A DNA stretch of 64,000 bases from Peronospora farinosa (lineage: Eukaryota > Oomycota > Peronosporomycetes > Peronosporales > Peronosporaceae), in assembly GCA_947646735.1 (NCBI GenBank), contig CANTFK010000987.1:62001-126000 (forward strand). Direction: 5' to 3'. The notes under the pieces are model-generated. The model saw only the letters and a program-made list of their open reading frames with translations. It was not told the origin of the DNA and made no database searches. Both the position numbers and the translations under genes were made by a program. Positions 48,901-63,900 of this stretch are shown one piece after another; the first letter of the stretch is position 1; the number at the start of each line of letters is the position of its first letter.

Positions 48901-51900
48901 GAGCTTTCGCTGCGTTGATGGAGAAAGTGACAGTTGTGAAGGAATGGGCATCCGCTATTGAGATGTTGTCTCGTGTGGAAGGAAGTGAAGAGAGCATCAA
49001 GCGTATCAGGGATCTCATTGACGGAGTGGTAGACAGCGCTATGATTGAGTTGTGAGAGAGGCAGGGGGTAGATATCATCGAGTAGCTCTTTTTCTCTTTT
49101 TCTCGAGGTTTCACGAAGTCGTTTATCAAACAAACACTTACAATTGAAAACTTAGGCAGCAACAACATTAGGCGTAGAAGACCACGTGCCGTTCTCGTCT
49201 TCTTTAAGACAGAAAAAACGTCTTGTAGTACACCATCATTTTGTAGAGATTACAAGATAACGACTCCATCACGAAACATACTTGTACAAAAAAGTTGCTG
49301 TCAGCTTAGCTGAATAGGATTTCGTCTTCTTGTTACATATTGCCCAAATCCCAGGCTTGAATAAAGTGGCCTGACCAATCAAAGGATCTCAATAATGTGA
49401 TAAGGCATCAAGTGGCATTGTACCTTTGCAAAAGTAGCTGTACTTGCCAAATACCATTTATGTTCTCCTAACGACTACCTTGTTCTTGTTTTACTCTACG
49501 ATCATTAATTTGCTATACTGTGGCGACTCACTCTCTTGACGTGAGTCGCTTCTTCAGCACCACCAATGGTGACGCGCGCTTCGCGTTCGCACTTGGCAGG
49601 CTGCGGCTGAGAATGTATGCTGCAGATTCAGCCGCATCGCCCCAGAAGGACATGGGCAGTCGACTCGCGAAGATCATCGAGCGTGCCATCTGTTAGAGTT
49701 GACAAGGAGTGAAGTCTACACCTAAAGTCTACGCCTGAAGATCGCGCAGAGCTCGGTTGAAGGGCCAAGTAAGAGGCTTATCCGGTGGCATGATGACTCA
49801 GTTTGACACTGAACGATACATAACATATTTAGAAGAAAAAGGTGAGAGCTTTCGCTGCGTTGATGGAGAAAGTGACAGTTGTGAAGGAATGGGCATCCGC
49901 TATTGAGATGTTGTCTCGTGTGGAAGGAAGTGAAGAGAGCATCAAGCGTATCAGGGATCTCATTGACGGAGTGGTAGACAGCGCTATGATTGAGTTGTGA
50001 GAGAGGCAGGGGGTAGATATCATCGAGTAGCTCTTTTTCTCTTTTTCTCGAGGTTTCACGAAGTCGTTTATCAAACAAACACTTACAATTGAAAACTTAG
50101 GCAGCAACAACATTAGGCGTAGAAGACCACGTGCCGTTCTCGTCTTCTTTAAGACAGAAAAAACGTCTTGTAGTACACCATCATTTTGTAGAGATTACAA
50201 GATAACGACTCCATCACGAAACATACTTGTACAAAAAAGTTGCTGTCAGCTTAGCTGAATAGGATTTCGTCTTCTTGTTACATATTGCCCAAATCCCAGG
50301 CTTGAATAAAGTGGCCTGACCAATCAAAGGATCTCAATAATGTGATAAGGCATCAAGTGGCATTGTACCTTTGCAAAAGTAGCTGTACTTGCCAAATACC
50401 ATTTATGTTCTCCTAACGACTACCTTGTTCTTGTTTTACTCTACGATCATTAATTTGCTATACTGTGGCGACTCACTCTCTTGACGTGAGTCGCTTCTTC
50501 AGCACCACCAATGGTGACGCGCGCTTCGCGTTCGCACTTGGCAGGCTGCGGCTGAGAATGTATGCTGCAGATTCAGCCGCATCGCCCCAGAAGGACATGG
50601 GCAGTCGACTCGCGAAGATCATCGAGCGTGCCATCTGTTAGAGTTGACAAGGAGTGAAGTCTACACCTAAAGTCTACGCCTGAAGATCGCGCAGAGCTCG
50701 GTTGAAGGGCCAAGTAAGAGGCTTATCCGGTGGCATGATGACTCAGTTTGACACTGAACGATACAGAACATATTTAGAAGAAAAAGGTGAGAGCTTTCGC
50801 TGCGTTGATGGAGAAAGTGACAGTTGTGAAGGAATGGGCATCCGCTATTGAGATGTTGTCTCGTGTGGAAGGAAGTGAAGAGAGCATCAAGCGTATCAGG
50901 GATCTCATTGACGGAGTGGTAGACAGCGCTATGATTGAGTTGTGAGAGAGGCAGGGGGTAGATATCATCGAGTAGCTCTTTTTCTCTTTTTCTCGAGGTT
51001 TCACGAAGTCGTTTATCAAACAAACACTTACAATTGAAAACTTAGGCAGCAACAACATTAGGCGTAGAAGACCACGTGCCGTTCTCGTCTTCTTTAAGAC
51101 AGAAAAAACGTCTTGTAGTACACCATCATTTTGTAGAGATTACAAGATAACGACTCCATCACGAAACATACTTGTACAAAAAAGTTGCTGTCAGCTTAGC
51201 TGAATAGGATTTCGTCTTCTTGTTACATATTGCCCAAATCCCAGGCTTGAATAAAGTGGCCTGACCAATCAAAGGATCTCAATAATGTGATAAGGCATCA
51301 AGTGGCATTGTACCTTTGCAAAAGTAGCTGTACTTGCCAAATACCATTTATGTTCTCCTAACGACTACCTTGTTCTTGTTTTACTCTACGATCATTAATT
51401 TGCTATACTGTGGCGACTCACTCTCTTGACGTGAGTCGCTTCTTCAGCACCACCAATGGTGACGCGCGCTTCGCGTTCGCACTTGGCAGGCTGCGGCTGA
51501 GAATGTATGCTGCAGATTCAGCCGCATCGCCCCAGAAGGACATGGGCAGTCGACTCGCGAAGATCATCGAGCGTGCCATCTGTTAGAGTTGACAAGGAGT
51601 GAAGTCTACACCTAAAGTCTACGCCTGAAGATCGCGCAGAGCTCGGTTGAAGGGCCAAGTAAGAGGCTTATCCGGTGGCATGATGACTCAGTTTGACACT
51701 GAACGATACAGAACATATTTAGAAGAAAAAGGTGAGAGCTTTCGCTGCGTTGATGGAGAAAGTGACAGTTGTGAAGGAATGGGCATCCGCTATTGAGATG
51801 TTGTCTCGTGTGGAAGGAAGTGAAGAGAGCATCAAGCGTATCAGGGATCTCATTGACGGAGTGGTAGACAGCGCTATGATTGAGTTGTGAGAGAGGCAGG

Positions 51901-54900
51901 GGGTAGATATCATCGAGTAGCTCTTTTTCTCTTTTTCTCGAGGTTTCACGAAGTCGTTTATCAAACAAACACTTACAATTGAAAACTTAGGCAGCAACAA
52001 CATTAGGCGTAGAAGACCACGTGCCGTTCTCGTCTTCTTTAAGACAGAAAAAACGTCTTGTAGTACACCATCATTTTGTAGAGATTACAAGATAACGACT
52101 CCATCACGAAACATACTTGTACAAAAAGTTGCTGTCAGCTTAGCTGAATAGGATTTCGTCTTCTTGTTACATATTGCCCAAATCCCAGGCTTGAATAAAG
52201 TGGCCTGACCAATCAAAGGATCTCAATAATGTGATAAGGCATCAAGTGGCATTGTACCTTTGCAAAAGTAGCTGTACTTGCCAAATACCATTTATGTTCT
52301 CCTAACGACTACCTTGTTCTTGTTTTACTCTACGATCATTAATTTGCTATACTGTGGCGACTCACTCTCTTGACGTGAGTCGCTTCTTCAGCACCACCAA
52401 TGGTGACGCGCGCTTCGCGTTCGCACTTGGCAGGCTGCGGCTGAGAATGTATGCTGCAGATTCAGCCGCATCGCCCCAGAAGGACATGGGCAGTCGACTC
52501 GCGAAGATCATCGAGCGTGCCATCTGTTAGAGTTGACAAGGAGTGAAGTCTACACCTAAAGTCTACGACTGAAGATCGCGCAGAGCTCGGTTGAAGGGCC
52601 AAGTAAGAGGCTTATCCGGTGGCATGATGACTCAGTTTGACACTGAACGATACATAACATATTTAGAAGAAAAAGGTGAGAGCTTTCGCTGCGTTGATGG
52701 AGAAAGTGACAGTTGTGAAGGAATGGGCATCCGCTATTGAGATGTTGTCTCGTGTGGAAGGAAGTGAAGAGAGCATCAAGCGTATCAGGGATCTCATTGA
52801 CGGAGTGGTAGACAGCGCTATGATTGAGTTGTGAGAGAGGCAGGGGGTAGATATCATCGAGTAGCTCTTTTTCTCTTTTTCTCGAGGTTTCACGAAGTCG
52901 TTTATCAAACAAACACTTACAATTGAAAACTTAGGCAGCAACAACATTAGGCGTAGAAGACCACGTGCCGTTCTCGTCTTCTTTAAGACAGAAAAAACGT
53001 CTTGTAGTACACCATCATTTTGTAGAGATTACAAGATAACGACTCCATCACGAAACATACTTGTACAAAAAAGTTGCTGTCAGCTTAGCTGAATAGGATT
53101 TCGTCTTCTTGTTACATATTGCCCAAATCCCAGGCTTGAATAAAGTGGCCTGACCAATCAAAGGATCTCAATAATGTGATAAGGCATCAAGTGACATTGT
53201 ACCTTTGCAAAAGTAGCTGTACTTGCCAAATACCATTTATGTTCTCCTAACGACTACCTTGTTCTTGTTTTACTCTACGATCATTAATTTGCTATACTGT
53301 GGCGACTCACTCTCTTGACGTGAGTCGCTTCTTCAGCACCACCAATGGTGACGCGCGCTTCGCGTTCGCACTTGGCAGGCTGCGGCTGAGAATGTATGCT
53401 GCAGATTCAGCCGCATCGCCCCAGAAGGACATGGGCAGTCGACTCGCGAAGATCATCGAGCGTGCCATCTGTTAGAGTTGACAAGGAGTGAAGTCTACAC
53501 CTAAAGTCTACGCCTGAAGATCGCGCAGAGCTCGGTTGAAGGGCCAAGTAAGAGGCTTATCCGGTGGCATGATGACTCAGTTTGACACTGAACGATACAT
53601 AACATATTTAGAAGAAAAAGGTGAGAGCTTTCGCTGCGTTGATGGAGAAAGTGACAGTTGTGAAGGAATGGGCATCCGCTATTGAGATGTTGTCTCGTGT
53701 GGAAGGAAGTGAAGAGAGCATCAAGCGTATCAGGGATCTCATTGACGGAGTGGTAGACAGCGCTATGATTGAGTTGTGAGAGAGGCAGGGGGTAGATATC
53801 ATCGAGTAGCTCTTTTTCTCTTTTTCTCGAGGTTTCACGAAGTCGTTTATCAAACAAACACTTACAATTGAAAACTTAGGCAGCAACAACATTAGGCGTA
53901 GAAGACCACGTGCCGTTCTCGTCTTCTTTAAGACAGAAAAAACGTCTTGTAGTACACCATCATTTTGTAGAGATTACAAGATAACGACTCCATCACGAAA
54001 CATACTTGTACAAAAAAGTTGCTGTCAGCTTAGCTGAATAGGATTTCGTCTTCTTGTTACATATTGCCCAAATCCCAGGCTTGAATAAAGTGGCCTGACC
54101 AATCAAAGGATCTCAATAATGTGATAAGGCATCAAGTGGCATTGTACCTTTGCAAAAGTAGCTGTACTTGCCAAATACCATTTATGTTCTCCTAACGACT
54201 ACCTTGTTCTTGTTTTACTCTACGATCATTAATTTGCTATACTGTGGCGACTCACTCTCTTGACGTGAGTCGCTTCTTCAGCACCACCAATGGTGACGCG
54301 CGCTTCGCGTTCGCACTTGGCAGGCTGCGGCTGAGAATGTATGCTGCAGATTCAGCCGCATCGCCCCAGAAGGACATGGGCAGTCGACTCGCGAAGATCA
54401 TCGAGCGTGCCATCTGTTAGAGTTGACAAGGAGTGAAGTCTACACCTAAAGTCTACGACTGAAGATCGCGCAGAGCTCGGTTGAAGGGCCAAGTAAGAGG
54501 CTTATCCGGTGGCATGATGACTCAGTTTGACACTGAACGATACAGAACATATTTAGAAGAAAAAGGTGAGAGCTTTCGCTGCGTTGATGGAGAAAGTGAC
54601 AGTTGTGAAGGAATGGGCATCCGCTATTGAGATGTTGTCTCGTGTGGAAGGAAGTGAAGAGAGCATCAAGCGTATCAGGGATCTCATTGACGGAGTGGTA
54701 GACAGCGCTATGATTGAGTTGTGAGAGAGGCAGGGGGTAGATATCATCGAGTAGCTCTTTTTCTCTTTTTCTCGAGGTTTCACGAAGTCGTTTATCAAAC
54801 AAACACTTACAATTGAAAACTTAGGCAGCAACAACATTAGGCGTAGAAGACCACGTGCCGTTCTCGTCTTCTTTAAGACAGAAAAAACGTCTTGTAGTAC

Positions 54901-57900
54901 ACCATCATTTTGTAGAGATTACAAGATAACGACTCCATCACGAAACATACTTGTACAAAAAAGTTGCTGTCAGCTTAGCTGAATAGGATTTCGTCTTCTT
55001 GTTACATATTGCCCAAATCCCAGGCTTGAATAAAGTGGCCTGACCAATCAAAGGATCTCAATAATGTGATAAGGCATCAAGTGGCATTGTACCTTTGCAA
55101 AAGTAGCTGTACTTGCCAAATACCATTTATGTTCTCCTAACGACTACCTTGTTCTTGTTTTACTCTACGATCATTAATTTGCTATACTGTGGCGACTCAC
55201 TCTCTTGACGTGAGTCGCTTCTTCAGCACCACCAATGGTGACGCGCGCTTCGCGTTCGCACTTGGCAGGCTGCGGCTGAGAATGTATGCTGCAGATTCAG
55301 CCGCATCGCCCCAGAAGGACATGGGCAGTCGACTCGCGAAGATCATCGAGCGTGCCATCTGTTAGAGTTGACAAGGAGTGAAGTCTACACCTAAAGTCTA
55401 CGACTGAAGATCGCGCAGAGCTCGGTTGAAGGGCCAAGTAAGAGGCTTATCCGGTGGCATGATGACTCAGTTTGACACTGAACGATACAGAACATATTTA
55501 GAAGAAAAAGGTGAGAGCTTTCGCTGCGTTGATGGAGAAAGTGACAGTTGTGAAGGAATGGGCATCCGCTATTGAGATGTTGTCTCGTGTGGAAGGAAGT
55601 GAAGAGAGCATCAAGCGTATCAGGGATCTCATTGACGGAGTGGTAGACAGCGCTATGATTGAGTTGTGAGAGAGGCAGGGGGTAGATATCATCGAGTAGC
55701 TCTTTTTCTCTTTTTCTCGAGGTTTCACGAAGTCGTTTATCAAACAAACACTTACAATTGAAAACTTAGGCAGCAACAACATTAGGCGTAGAAGACCACG
55801 TGCCGTTCTCGTCTTCTTTAAGACAGAAAAAACGTCTTGTAGTACACCATCATTTTGTAGAGATTACAAGATAACGACTCCATCACGAAACATACTTGTA
55901 CAAAAAAGTTGCTGTCAGCTTAGCTGAATAGGATTTCGTCTTCTTGTTACATATTGCCCAAATCCCAGGCTTGAATAAAGTGGCCTGACCAATCAAAGGA
56001 TCTCAATAATGTGATAAGGCATCAAGTGGCATTGTACCTTTGCAAAAGTAGCTGTACTTGCCAAATACCATTTATGTTCTCCTAACGACTACCTTGTTCT
56101 TGTTTTACTCTACGATCATTAATTTGCTATACTGTGGCGACTCACTCTCTTGACGTGAGTCGCTTCTTCAGCACCACCAATGGTGACGCGCGCTTCGCGT
56201 TCGCACTTGGCAGGCTGCGGCTGAGAATGTATGCTGCAGATTCAGCCGCATCGCCCCAGAAGGACATGGGCAGTCGACTCGCGAAGATCATCGAGCGTGC
56301 CATCTGTTAGAGTTGACAAGGAGTGAAGTCTACACCTAAAGTCTACGACTGAAGATCGCGCAGAGCTCGGTTGAAGGGCCAAGTAAGAGGCTTATCCGGT
56401 GGCATGATGACTCAGTTTGACACTGAACGATACAGAACATATTTAGAAGAAAAAGGTGAGAGCTTTCGCTGCGTTGATGGAGAAAGTGACAGTTGTGAAG
56501 GAATGGGCATCCGCTATTGAGATGTTGTCTCGTGTGGAAGGAAGTGAAGAGAGCATCAAGCGTATCAGGGATCTCATTGACGGAGTGGTAGACAGCGCTA
56601 TGATTGAGTTGTGAGAGAGGCAGGGGGTAGATATCATCGAGTAGCTCTTTTTCTCTTTTTCTCGAGGTTTCACGAAGTCGTTTATCAAACAAACACTTAC
56701 AATTGAAAACTTAGGCAGCAACAACATTAGGCGTAGAAGACCACGTGCCGTTCTCGTCTTCTTTAAGACAGAAAAAACGTCTTGTAGTACACCATCATTT
56801 TGTAGAGATTACAAGATAACGACTCCATCACGAAACATACTTGTACAAAAAAGTTGCTGTCAGCTTAGCTGAATAGGATTTCGTCTTCTTGTTACATATT
56901 GCCCAAATCCCAGGCTTGAATAAAGTGGCCTGACCAATCAAAGGATCTCAATAATGTGATAAGGCATCAAGTGGCATTGTACCTTTGCAAAAGTAGCTGT
57001 ACTTGCCAAATACCATTTATGTTCTCCTAACGACTACCTTGTTCTTGTTTTACTCTACGATCATTAATTTGCTATACTGTGGCGACTCACTCTCTTGACG
57101 TGAGTCGCTTCTTCAGCACCACCAATGGTGACGCGCGCTTCGCGTTCGCACTTGGCAGGCTGCGGCTGAGAATGTATGCTGCAGATTCAGCCGCATCGCC
57201 CCAGAAGGACATGGGCAGTCGACTCGCGAAGATCATCGAGCGTGCCATCTGTTAGAGTTGACAAGGAGTGAAGTCTACACCTAAAGTCTACGACTGAAGA
57301 TCGCGCAGAGCTCGGTTGAAGGGCCAAGTAAGAGGCTTATCCGGTGGCATGATGACTCAGTTTGACACTGAACGATACAGAACATATTTAGAAGAAAAAG
57401 GTGAGAGCTTTCGCTGCGTTGATGGAGAAAGTGACAGTTGTGAAGGAATGGGCATCCGCTATTGAGATGTTGTCTCGTGTGGAAGGAAGTGAAGAGAGCA
57501 TCAAGCGTATCAGGGATCTCATTGACGGAGTGGTAGACAGCGCTATGATTGAGTTGTAAGAGAGGCAGGGGGTAGATATCATCGAGTAGCTCTTTTTCTC
57601 TTTTTCTCGAGGTTTCACGAAGTCGTTTATCAAACAAACACTTACAATTGAAAACTTAGGCAGCAACAACATTAGGCGTAGAAGACCACGTGCCGTTCTC
57701 GTCTTCTTTAAGACAGAAAAAACGTCTTGTAGTACACCATCATTTTGTAGAGATTACAAGATAACGACTCCATCACGAAACATACTTGTACAAAAAAGTT
57801 GCTGTCAGCTTAGCTGAATAGGATTTCGTCTTCTTGTTACATATTGCCCAAATCCCAGGCTTGAATAAAGTGGCCTGACCAATCAAAGGATCTCAATAAT

Positions 57901-60900
57901 GTGATAAGGCATCAAGTGGCATTGTACCTTTGCAAAAGTAGCTGTACTTGCCAAATACCATTTATGTTCTCCTAACGACTACCTTGTTCTTGTTTTACTC
58001 TACGATCATTAATTTGCTATACTGTGGCGACTCACTCTCTTGACGTGAGTCGCTTCTTCAGCACCACCAATGGTGACGCGCGCTTCGCGTTCGCACTTGG
58101 CAGGCTGCGGCTGAGAATGTATGCTGCAGATTCAGCCGCATCGCCCCAGAAGGACATGGGCAGTCGACTCGCGAAGATCATCGAGCGTGCCATCTGTTAG
58201 AGTTGACAAGGAGTGAAGTCTACACCTAAAGTCTACGCCTGAAGATCGCGCAGAGCTCGGTTGAAGGGCCAAGTAAGAGGCTTATCCGGTGGCATGATGA
58301 CTCAGTTTGACACTGAACGATACAGAACATATTTAGAAGAAAAAGGTGAGAGCTTTCGCTGCGTTGATGGAGAAAGTGACAGTTGTGAAGGAATGGGCAT
58401 CCGCTATTGAGATGTTGTCTCGTGTGGAAGGAAGTGAAGAGAGCATCAAGCGTATCAGGGATCTCATTGACGGAGTGGTAGACAGCGCTATGATTGAGTT
58501 GTAAGAGAGGCAGGGGGTAGATATCATCGAGTAGCTCTTTTTCTCTTTTTCTCGAGGTTTCACGAAGTCGTTTATCAAACAAACACTTACAATTGAAAAC
58601 TTAGGCAGCAACAACATTAGGCGTAGAAGACCACGTGCCGTTCTCGTCTTCTTTAAGACAGAAAAAACGTCTTGTAGTACACCATCATTTTGTAGAGATT
58701 ACAAGATAACGACTCCATCACGAAACATACTTGTACAAAAAAGTTGCTGTCAGCTTAGCTGAATAGGATTTCGTCTTCTTGTTACATATTGCCCAAATCC
58801 CAGGCTTGAATAAAGTGGCCTGACCAATCAAAGGATCTCAATAATGTGATAAGGCATCAAGTGGCATTGTACCTTTGCAAAAGTAGCTGTACTTGCCAAA
58901 TACCATTTATGTTCTCCTAACGACTACCTTGTTCTTGTTTTACTCTACGATCATTAATTTGCTATACTGTGGCGACTCACTCTCTTGACGTGAGTCGCTT
59001 CTTCAGCACCACCAATGGTGACGCGCGCTTCGCGTTCGCACTTGGCAGGCTGCGGCTGAGAATGTATGCTGCAGATTCAGCCGCATCGCCCCAGAAGGAC
59101 ATGGGCAGTCGACTCGCGAAGATCATCGAGCGTGCCATCTGTTAGAGTTGACAAGGAGTGAAGTCTACACCTAAAGTCTACGCCTGAAGATCGCGCAGAG
59201 CTCGGTTGAAGGGCCAAGTAAGAGGCTTATCCGGTGGCATGATGACTCAGTTTGACACTGAACGATACAGAACATATTTAGAAGAAAAAGGTGAGAGCTT
59301 TCGCTGCGTTGATGGAGAAAGTGACAGTTGTGAAGGAATGGGCATCCGCTATTGAGATGTTGTCTCGTGTGGAAGGAAGTGAAGAGAGCATCAAGCGTAT
59401 CAGGGATCTCATTGACGGAGTGGTAGACAGCGCTATGATTGAGTTGTAAGAGAGGCAGGGGGTAGATATCATCGAGTAGCTCTTTTTCTCTTTTTCTCGA
59501 GGTTTCACGAAGTCGTTTATCAAACAAACACTTACAATTGAAAACTTAGGCAGCAACAACATTAGGCGTAGAAGACCACGTGCCGTTCTCGTCTTCTTTA
59601 AGACAGAAAAAACGTCTTGTAGTACACCATCATTTTGTAGAGATTACAAGATAACGACTCCATCACGAAACATACTTGTACAAAAAAGTTGCTGTCAGCT
59701 TAGCTGAATAGGATTTCGTCTTCTTGTTACATATTGCCCAAATCCCAGGCTTGAATAAAGTGGCCTGACCAATCAAAGGATCTCAATAATGTGATAAGGC
59801 ATCAAGTGACATTGTACCTTTGCAAAAGTAGCTGTACTTGCCAAATACCATTTATGTTCTCCTAACGACTACCTTGTTCTTGTTTTACTCTACGATCATT
59901 AATTTGCTATACTGTGGCGACTCACTCTCTTGACGTGAGTCGCTTCTTCAGCACCACCAATGGTGACGCGCGCTTCGCGTTCGCACTTGGCAGGCTGCGG
60001 CTGAGAATGTATGCTGCAGATTCAGCCGCATCGCCCCAGAAGGACATGGGCAGTCGACTCGCGAAGATCATCGAGCGTGCCATCTGTTAGAGTTGACAAG
60101 GAGTGAAGTCTACACCTAAAGTCTACGCCTGAAGATCGCGCAGAGCTCGGTTGAAGGGCCAAGTAAGAGGCTTATCCGGTGGCATGATGACTCAGTTTGA
60201 CACTGAACGATACAGAACATATTTAGAAGAAAAAGGTGAGAGCTTTCGCTGCGTTGATGGAGAAAGTGACAGTTGTGAAGGAATGGGCATCCGCTATTGA
60301 GATGTTGTCTCGTGTGGAAGGAAGTGAAGAGAGCATCAAGCGTATCAGGGATCTCATTGACGGAGTGGTAGACAGCGCTATGATTGAGTTGTAAGAGAGG
60401 CAGGGGGTAGATATCATCGAGTAGCTCTTTTTCTCTTTTTCTCGAGGTTTCACGAAGTCGTTTATCAAACAAACACTTACAATTGAAAACTTAGGCAGCA
60501 ACAACATTAGGCGTAGAAGACCACGTGCCGTTCTCGTCTTCTTTAAGACAGAAAAAACGTCTTGTAGTACACCATCATTTTGTAGAGATTACAAGATAAC
60601 GACTCCATCACGAAACATACTTGTACAAAAAAGTTGCTGTCAGCTTAGCTGAATAGGATTTCGTCTTCTTGTTACATATTGCCCAAATCCCAGGCTTGAA
60701 TAAAGTGGCCTGACCAATCAAAGGATCTCAATAATGTGATAAGGCATCAAGTGACATTGTACCTTTGCAAAAGTAGCTGTACTTGCCAAATACCATTTAT
60801 GTTCTCCTAACGACTACCTTGTTCTTGTTTTACTCTACGATCATTAATTTGCTATACTGTGGCGACTCACTCTCTTGACGTGAGTCGCTTCTTCAGCACC

Positions 60901-63900
60901 ACCAATGGTGACGCGCGCTTCGCGTTCGCACTTGGCAGGCTGCGGCTGAGAATGTATGCTGCAGATTCAGCCGCATCGCCCCAGAAGGACATGGGCAGTC
61001 GACTCGCGAAGATCATCGAGCGTGCCATCTGTTAGAGTTGACAAGGAGTGAAGTCTACACCTAAAGTCTACGCCTGAAGATCGCGCAGAGCTCGGTTGAA
61101 GGGCCAAGTAAGAGGCTTATCCGGTGGCATGATGACTCAGTTTGACACTGAACGATACATAACATATTTAGAAGAAAAAGGTGAGAGCTTTCGCTGCGTT
61201 GATGGAGAAAGTGACAGTTGTGAAGGAATGGGCATCCGCTATTGAGATGTTGTCTCGTGTGGAAGGAAGTGAAGAGAGCATCAAGCGTATCAGGGATCTC
61301 ATTGACGGAGTGGTAGACAGCGCTATGATTGAGTTGTAAGAGAGGCAGGGGGTAGATATCATCGAGTAGCTCTTTTTCTCTTTTTCTCGAGGTTTCACGA
61401 AGTCGTTTATCAAACAAACACTTACAATTGAAAACTTAGGCAGCAACAACATTAGGCGTAGAAGACCACGTGCCGTTCTCGTCTTCTTTAAGACAGAAAA
61501 AACGTCTTGTAGTACACCATCATTTTGTAGAGATTACAAGATAACGACTCCATCACGAAACATACTTGTACAAAAAAGTTGCTGTCAGCTTAGCTGAATA
61601 GGATTTCGTCTTCTTGTTACATATTGCCCAAATCCCAGGCTTGAATAAAGTGGCCTGACCAATCAAAGGATCTCAATAATGTGATAAGGCATCAAGTGGC
61701 ATTGTACCTTTGCAAAAGTAGCTGTACTTGCCAAATACCATTTATGTTCTCCTAACGACTACCTTGTTCTTGTTTTACTCTACGATCATTAATTTGCTAT
61801 ACTGTGGCGACTCACTCTCTTGACGTGAGTCGCTTCTTCAGCACCACCAATGGTGACGCGCGCTTCGCGTTCGCACTTGGCAGGCTGCGGCTGAGAATGT
61901 ATGCTGCAGATTCAGCCGCATCGCCCCAGAAGGACATGGGCAGTCGACTCGCGAAGATCATCGAGCGTGCCATCTGTTAGAGTTGACAAGGAGTGAAGTC
62001 TACACCTAAAGTCTACGCCTGAAGATCGCGCAGAGCTCGGTTGAAGGGCCAAGTAAGAGGCTTATCCGGTGGCATGATGACTCAGTTTGACACTGAACGA
62101 TACAGAACATATTTAGAAGAAAAAGGTGAGAGCTTTCGCTGCGTTGATGGAGAAAGTGACAGTTGTGAAGGAATGGGCATCCGCTATTGAGATGTTGTCT
62201 CGTGTGGAAGGAAGTGAAGAGAGCATCAAGCGTATCAGGGATCTCATTGACGGAGTGGTAGACAGCGCTATGATTGAGTTGTAAGAGAGGCAGGGGGTAG
62301 ATATCATCGAGTAGCTCTTTTTCTCTTTTTCTCGAGGTTTCACGAAGTCGTTTATCAAACAAACACTTACAATTGAAAACTTAGGCAGCAACAACATTAG
62401 GCGTAGAAGACCACGTGCCGTTCTCGTCTTCTTTAAGACAGAAAAAACGTCTTGTAGTACACCATCATTTTGTAGAGATTACAAGATAACGACTCCATCA
62501 CGAAACATACTTGTACAAAAAAGTTGCTGTCAGCTTAGCTGAATAGGATTTCGTCTTCTTGTTACATATTGCCCAAATCCCAGGCTTGAATAAAGTGGCC
62601 TGACCAATCAAAGGATCTCAATAATGTGATAAGGCATCAAGTGGCATTGTACCTTTGCAAAAGTAGCTGTACTTGCCAAATACCATTTATGTTCTCCTAA
62701 CGACTACCTTGTTCTTGTTTTACTCTACGATCATTAATTTGCTATACTGTGGCGACTCACTCTCTTGACGTGAGTCGCTTCTTCAGCACCACCAATGGTG
62801 ACGCGCGCTTCGCGTTCGCACTTGGCAGGCTGCGGCTGAGAATGTATGCTGCAGATTCAGCCGCATCGCCCCAGAAGGACATGGGCAGTCGACTCGCGAA
62901 GATCATCGAGCGTGCCATCTGTTAGAGTTGACAAGGAGTGAAGTCTACACCTAAAGTCTACGACTGAAGATCGCGCAGAGCTCGGTTGAAGGGCCAAGTA
63001 AGAGGCTTATCCGGTGGCATGATGACTCAGTTTGACACTGAACGATACAGAACATATTTAGAAGAAAAAGGTGAGAGCTTTCGCTGCGTTGATGGAGAAA
63101 GTGACAGTTGTGAAGGAATGGGCATCCGCTATTGAGATGTTGTCTCGTGTGGAAGGAAGTGAAGAGAGCATCAAGCGTATCAGGGATCTCATTGACGGAG
63201 TGGTAGACAGCGCTATGATTGAGTTGTAAGAGAGGCAGGGGGTAGATATCATCGAGTAGCTCTTTTTCTCTTTTTCTCGAGGTTTCACGAAGTCGTTTAT
63301 CAAACAAACACTTACAATTGAAAACTTAGGCAGCAACAACATTAGGCGTAGAAGACCACGTGCCGTTCTCGTCTTCTTTAAGACAGAAAAAACGTCTTGT
63401 AGTACACCATCATTTTGTAGAGATTACAAGATAACGACTCCATCACGAAACATACTTGTACAAAAAAGTTGCTGTCAGCTTAGCTGAATAGGATTTCGTC
63501 TTCTTGTTACATATTGCCCAAATCCCAGGCTTGAATAAAGTGGCCTGACCAATCAAAGGATCTCAATAATGTGATAAGGCATCAAGTGGCATTGTACCTT
63601 TGCAAAAGTAGCTGTACTTGCCAAATACCATTTATGTTCTCCTAACGACTACCTTGTTCTTGTTTTACTCTACGATCATTAATTTGCTATACTGTGGCGA
63701 CTCACTCTCTTGACGTGAGTCGCTTCTTCAGCACCACCAATGGTGACGCGCGCTTCGCGTTCGCACTTGGCAGGCTGCGGCTGAGAATGTATGCTGCAGA
63801 TTCAGCCGCATCGCCCCAGAAGGACATGGGCAGTCGACTCGCGAAGATCATCGAGCGTGCCATCTGTTAGAGTTGACAAGGAGTGAAGTCTACACCTAAA

